From DAOPYE01 sp035352715 (lineage in GTDB: Bacteria > Acidobacteriota > Holophagae > Holophagales > Holophagaceae): 64,000 bases of DNA. Positions 62,728 through 64,000 of the stretch are shown here, one piece after another (within the stretch, counting starts at the first letter, position 1; each line of letters opens with the position of its first letter). The position numbers were made by a program, and so were the translations under genes. The notes under the pieces were generated by a model. That model made no database searches, was not told the DNA's origin, and saw only the letters and a list, made by a program, of their open reading frames with translations. Location: contig DAOPYE010000001.1 in the NCBI GenBank assembly GCA_035352715.1, positions 1 to 64,000 of the forward strand, given 5' to 3'.

Positions 62728-63828
62728 ATGGCAATACAGGCAATTCAGATGGACCCTGCAGCATTCAGGAACGCGCTGGTGTTCACCGGAGGAGGCACGG
62801 GAGGGCACTACTTTCCGGCCATCGCCTTGGCTCAAGGGGCCCGGGAGCGCTGGCCCGATCTTTCGATCGCCTTTGTCGGCGCCACGCGGGGCATTGAGGC
62901 GCGCAAGCTGCCCGAAAGCGGCTGGCCTCATCTGCTGCTCGATGTGGAAGGCTTCCTGGGGCGCTCGCCCCTGTCCGCGCTGCGGAGCCTGCGCAAGCTC
63001 TGGCGCGCCCGGCGCGCCCTGATGCGGCTCTGGCGCGCCAACCGGCCATGGGCCGTCATCGCCACGGGGGGATACGCCTCTGCTCCGGCGTTGCTGGCGG
63101 CGCGATCCCTGGGGATTCCCTACTTCATCCATGAATCCAACGCCCAGCCCGGCATCCTCGTGCGCTTGACAGGCAAGGGCGCGTGCCGCGTGTGGTGTGG
63201 AATGGAGGCCGTCCAGGCCCGCCTGAAGGGAGCTTCCTGCCGGATCGTGGGCACGCCCGTTCGGGCGGATTTCATGCGCACCTTCGCACGTCTGGAAGAG
63301 GGTTCCGTGCCCCATCGCCTGCTGGTGCTGGGCGGGAGCGGGGGGGCGCGCGCGCTGAACGAGGCCATCCTGCAATCCGCGCCAGCCCTGCTGGAGGCCT
63401 TTCCTGATTGGGAAATCCTGCACCAGACCGGGGCTCGGGATTTCCCTCAGATCGAGACTCGGCCACGCCATCCGCGCCATGGCATCCAGCCCTTTCTGGA
63501 CGCCGTGGATCGGGAACTGGAGGCCTCCAGCCTTGTGATCTCCCGTTCCGGGGCCAGCACCTGCGCGGAGCTGAAGGCTTGTGGCCGTCCCGCGATCCTG
63601 GTGCCCATGCCGGGCAGCGCCAGCGATCACCAAACCGAGAACGCGCGGGCCATGGCTCAGGAGGGGCGCGCCGTGCTTTTGCCCCAAGGCCCTTCGCTGG
63701 GCGAGGATCTGGTGAAGGAGGCGGGGCGGTTCATGGCTGATGCCGCATTGCGCGCGGAATTTGCGAAGCCCTCGGCGAATCGGGCCGTGGAACAGTGTCT
63801 GGATGATCTCGCCGAACGGATGGTTTGA
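62728..63828 (+). CDS. murG: UDP-GlcNAc:undecaprenyl-pyrophosphoryl-MurNAc-pentapeptide transferase
   Basis: Makes lipid II on the cytoplasmic face of the membrane; 366 residues. GT-B fold with the N-terminal glycine loop TGGGTGGHYFPA near 20-31, ATGGYASAP, HESNAQPG in the middle, and the UDP-GlcNAc site SRSGASTCAELKACGRPAILVP near the C terminus. ATG 62728 is used; ATG 62749 would remove seven residues. No other dcw-cluster genes adjoin it, so murG stands outside the usual cluster here. Confidence 0.94.
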   Translation: MAIQAIQMDPAAFRNALVFTGGGTGGHYFPAIALAQGARERWPDLSIAFVGATRGIEARKLPESGWPHLLLDVEGFLGRSPLSALRSLRKLWRARRALMRLWRANRPWAVIATGGYASAPALLAARSLGIPYFIHESNAQPGILVRLTGKGACRVWCGMEAVQARLKGASCRIVGTPVRADFMRTFARLEEGSVPHRLLVLGGSGGARALNEAILQSAPALLEAFPDWEILHQTGARDFPQIETRPRHPRHGIQPFLDAVDRELEASSLVISRSGASTCAELKACGRPAILVPMPGSASDHQTENARAMAQEGRAVLLPQGPSLGEDLVKEAGRFMADAALRAEFAKPSANRAVEQCLDDLAERMV

Positions 63829-63857
63829 TCCTCCTTCATTGCGCTTACAATGGATGC

Positions 63858-64000
63858 ATGCATCAGCGCGCCTGGCTTTCGATCCTGACATTCCCCCTCG
63901 TTGCCGCCTTCACCTACCCCATGGTGTTCAAGCAGGCCCCGGCCGCTGCCAGCGAGAACCGTCAGGCCTACCAGGATCCCTTGGCGGGGCTGTCGGATAT
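63858..64000 (+). CDS. Start of a membrane/secreted protein gene (runs off right edge)
   Basis: An open frame from ATG 63858 to the window end (47 codons) shows a basic start (MHQRAW), a hydrophobic stretch SILTFPLVAAFTYPMVF and then QAPAAASENRQAYQDPLAG. This looks like a signal/anchor followed by an exported region. The layout recalls C-terminal processing proteases (S41), but too little is present to name it. Starts 29 bases after murG. Confidence 0.5.
   Translation, partial: MHQRAWLSILTFPLVAAFTYPMVFKQAPAAASENRQAYQDPLAGLSD

Overview
The window is a compact, GC-rich stretch of a Gram-negative bacterial chromosome. It carries about 70 protein genes, one tRNA and no recognisable insertion sequence, prophage or CRISPR array. 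Lipid A genes (fabZ, lpxA, lpxK), Mla-type lipid transport genes, outer-membrane and lipoprotein candidates, a chemotaxis receptor, a CIRCE-controlled groESL operon, L-lactate dehydrogenase and electron-transfer flavoprotein all point to a motile diderm heterotroph. The mixture (hybrid PAS kinases, DUF4388 regulator, S55-type secreted protein, ArnA-like dehydrogenase, G1P-dehydrogenase homologue) suggests Acidobacteriota, probably class Holophagae (Geothrix/Holophaga relatives). That placement is inference; no 16S or marker search was possible.

Layout. 1-6.8 kb: start of a DEAD-box helicase, a small secreted protein, then leftward runs with DUF1015, a 2-hydroxyacid dehydrogenase, a glycerol-1-phosphate dehydrogenase-like enzyme and a GNAT acetyltransferase, followed by a response regulator with a DUF4388 domain and a GH113-like protein. 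6.9-16 kb: CheY-like receiver, CorC/CNNM transporter-like protein, HGSNAT-like membrane acyltransferase, two hybrid histidine kinases, ArnA-like UDP-glucuronate dehydrogenase and SGNH hydrolase. 16-23 kb: leftward housekeeping genes gpsA-plsY, ybaK-ldh-cinA, YciI, and two tandem cysteine synthases; the second has a structured leader with an intrinsic terminator and a possible leader peptide. 23.2-25.8 kb: leftward MlaE/MlaF/MlaD-like operon whose ATPase has lost every catalytic motif. 25.8-31.9 kb: RluA-type pseudouridine synthase, lipid kinase, HExxH membrane protein, TrmL, then HIT-Hpt-Nnr-TsaE overlapping operon, and HNH endonuclease.

32-40 kb: pepA, HU/IHF-like protein, CsgG-like protein, alpha/beta hydrolase, lipoprotein, cyclophilin, metG, and an RlmD/TrmA-family methyltransferase. 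40-44 kb: rightward operon GAF-HD-GYP, fabZ, lpxA, era, closed by a strong two-way terminator. 44-50 kb: chemotaxis receptor, yggS with a zinc-ribbon coiled-coil protein, CIRCE-groES-groEL, and tRNA-Pro(CGG). 50-58 kb: DciA, CaiB-type CoA transferase, YmdB-type phosphodiesterase, S55-type secreted protein plus a secreted propeller-like protein, enoyl-CoA hydratase, nadC, lpxK. 59-64 kb: cNMP-FHA protein, two unknown proteins, etfB-etfA, murG and the start of another gene.

Many neighbours overlap by 1-20 bases (ATGA, TGATG, GTGA junctions), so translational coupling is the rule. Several convergent pairs overlap at their 3' ends. The most unusual items are the catalytically dead MlaF-like protein, the cysteine-synthase leader, the head-to-head trmL/HIT starts, the expanded HD-GYP domain and the S55 protein with its signature motifs in an unusual order.
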